Shown one piece after another: positions 63,180 to 64,000 of a stretch of DNA of 64,000 bases (its first letter is position 1; every line of letters starts with the position of its first letter). The stretch covers positions 1 to 64,000 of the forward strand of contig JAHFUR010000010.1 of NCBI GenBank assembly GCA_023264995.1. Direction: 5' to 3'. Position numbers and translations under genes: made by a program. The notes under the pieces were generated by a model, which saw only the letters and a program-made list of their open reading frames with translations, ran no database searches and had not been told where the DNA came from. This DNA is from Acidimicrobiia bacterium (GTDB lineage: Bacteria > Actinomycetota > Acidimicrobiia > Acidimicrobiales > AC-14).

Positions 63180-63536
63180 TCAGCCGATGAAGGGCACGAG
63201 CTGGGCGCCGGCGGCCACTTCGACGAGCATGTCGGTGATCTCCCTGGGCTTGGCGCCCACGTCTGCCATGTCCGAACTGGACACGCCCCGGAAGGCCGCT
63301 CAGCCGGGTGCCACCCAGATGGGCACCTTGGCGTCGAGCACGATCTGGAGGTTGTCGCGGGGCTTGCCCTCGATGCGCTCGCGTACCCGGCGGTGGAGCA
63401 GGCCGGTGGCCGGGCCGGCGAGCACGATCTCGGCCTCGAGCCCGGCCTGGACGGCCCGCCGGGCCAGGCTGAAGGCCCCCCATGCGTCGTCATCGCGGTC
63501 GGGGCCGATCGTCGAATAGAAGATGAGCTTGGCCAT
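63180..63536 (-). CDS. DsrE-family protein with in-frame TGA, candidate selenoprotein
   Basis: Reading through one TGA (63300-63302) gives 118 codons that match a whole DsrE-type protein. Before it: KLIFYSTIGPDRDDDAWGAF, LEAEIVLAGPATGLLHRRV, NLQIVLDAKVPIWVAPG. After it: AAFRGVSSSDMADVGAKPRE then ITDMLVEVAAGAQLVPFIG. In related proteins this position is a Cys in a V-x-x-x-C-A-x-x-R-G context, so residue 79 would be selenocysteine. Of the 39 codons after the TGA, 36 end in G or C. A hairpin of SECIS type follows. Alternatives are a sequencing error of TGC/TGT or a true stop. ATG 63536 begins the frame. Confidence 0.72.
63267..63285 (-). promoter_or_regulatory. SECIS-like hairpin after the in-frame TGA
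   Basis: On the minus strand a 7-bp stem (CGTGTCC/GGACATG, one G-U pair) closes a 5-nt loop AGTTC with G at its second position. The loop begins 21 nt after the TGA, within the range known for bacterial SECIS elements, which lie inside the coding region just behind the UGA. Confidence 0.55.
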
Positions 63537-63678
63537 GGACGGGCCTTCCTTTTCCGCTTCGGACCCACTTCATCGTAGATCGCCGGTGTGTGCGACCAGC
63601 CACTATGTGCAAACGGACCCCTTGTCGAGCCCATCAGGGAGGCATACGGTTATCGGCCGGGGGGAAAGGGGAACGCCG

Positions 63679-63939
63679 TTGAGCAGCCAACGTGTCGAAG
63701 AGCTCTGGCAGCAGCGTGCCGCCTGCAAGGGCCCCCAGTCCGCGGTCTTTTTCCCGCCGTCGCAGGTCGAGCGCAAGGACGAGCGCGAAGCGCGGGAGAA
63801 CCGGGCCAAGGAGATCTGCGCCATGTGCCCGGTCCGCCGGCCCTGCCTCGACTACGCGGTCGCCATCCGGGAGCCGCACGGCATCTGGGGCGGCCTCAAC
63901 GAGCTGGAGCGCAAGCAGCTCATCGCCCGGGCCGGCTAG
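63679..63939 (+). CDS. whiB: WhiB family iron-sulfur transcription regulator
   Basis: An 86-residue protein. The four cluster Cys are in RAACKGPQS and KEICAMCPVRRPCLDYAVAI (C-x2-C-x5-C); the turn GIWGGLNELERK and basic end follow. It binds a 4Fe-4S cluster and acts with the primary sigma factor. The start is placed at TTG 63679, 8 nt after AAAGGGG; the open frame upstream has no WhiB features. Which WhiB class (1-7) it is cannot be settled here. Confidence 0.92.
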   Translation: MSSQRVEELWQQRAACKGPQSAVFFPPSQVERKDEREARENRAKEICAMCPVRRPCLDYAVAIREPHGIWGGLNELERKQLIARAG

Positions 63940-63941
63940 AC

Positions 63942-63963
63942 CGGCGGCAGCCGGGGGCCGCCG
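63942..63963. terminator. GC-rich hairpin after whiB
   Basis: A 7-bp stem CGGCGGC (63942-63948)/GCCGCCG (63957-63963) lies 3 bp past the whiB stop. There is no T-run, so its role as terminator is only likely. Confidence 0.35.
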
Positions 63964-64000
63964 ATCCGGAGGTCCCCCCGCCGGCGGGTCACGCCGGTGG

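Noticed and set aside
63300-63536. DsrE gene as a plain 78-residue protein ending at the first TGA
   Set aside because: The coding signal and the DsrE domain continue in the same frame for 39 more codons, so a truncated normal gene is less likely than a recoded TGA or a base error.

Overview
The window is high-GC chromosomal DNA with dense gene packing and many GTG starts. Gene content (dnaX-ybaB-recR, lysC-asd, WhiB, a DUF1003 protein, paired ArsA-type ATPases, acyl-CoA carboxylase beta and a possible epsilon subunit, tdh-kbl, korAB) points to an actinobacterium. My inference is an Acidimicrobiia-like lineage. At least ten genes have a TAnnnT box 6-8 nt in front of the start codon and no Shine-Dalgarno sequence, the pattern of leaderless transcripts common in Actinobacteria.

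Layout. 1-2.5 kb: dnaX tail, ybaB, recR and a DUF4349 protein, then a frameshifted collagen-like gene. 3-11 kb: a lipoprotein, a 5'-3' exonuclease, the acyl-CoA carboxylase beta gene with a small epsilon-like partner, a metallophosphoesterase, a large membrane serine hydrolase, and a divergent GNAT/S51-peptidase pair sharing an 18-bp gap. 11-17 kb: tandem cyclophilins, lysC-asd, an Uup-type ABC-F ATPase, a SHOCT protein and cold-shock protein. 17.8-24 kb: an FAD/NAD oxidoreductase, secreted amidase and matrixin-like protease, threonine degradation (tdh-kbl), and an intact collagen-like surface protein. 24-35 kb: two two-component systems, a CHRD protein, a glycosyltransferase, a CDP-alcohol phosphatidyltransferase whose 3' end is repeated in frame, a DegT aminotransferase, a polysaccharide deacetylase, an EamA-like permease and DUF1003. 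35-45.5 kb: korAB, small proteins, a TetR regulator with a 20-bp operator, a truncated haemoglobin, an APH-type kinase, a flavin monooxygenase, an acetyltransferase and a methyltransferase.

45.6-58.5 kb is an accessory region ending at tRNA-Pro(CGG). It holds vapBC, a Tn554-like recombinase trio (one gene frameshifted, one cut off at its N-terminus), an AT-richer orphan gene for a 932-residue protein, a four-gene cassette (Vsr-type nuclease, cytosine-5 methyltransferase, MutL/MORC-type GHKL ATPase, SAM-methyltransferase-like protein) that looks like a restriction or defence system, a decayed ISL3 transposase, and a tyrosine integrase beside the tRNA.

58.5-64 kb returns to core genes: a receiver-domain protein, a STAS protein, the two ArsA ATPases, a Gmad2/LysM protein, an NfeD-type membrane protein, and WhiB. 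Between the last two lies a DsrE-family gene with an in-frame TGA. That TGA replaces a conserved cysteine, is followed by 39 codons of clear coding sequence, and has a SECIS-like hairpin at the right distance. It is a strong selenoprotein candidate and the most striking single observation here; the defence-like cassette is the second.
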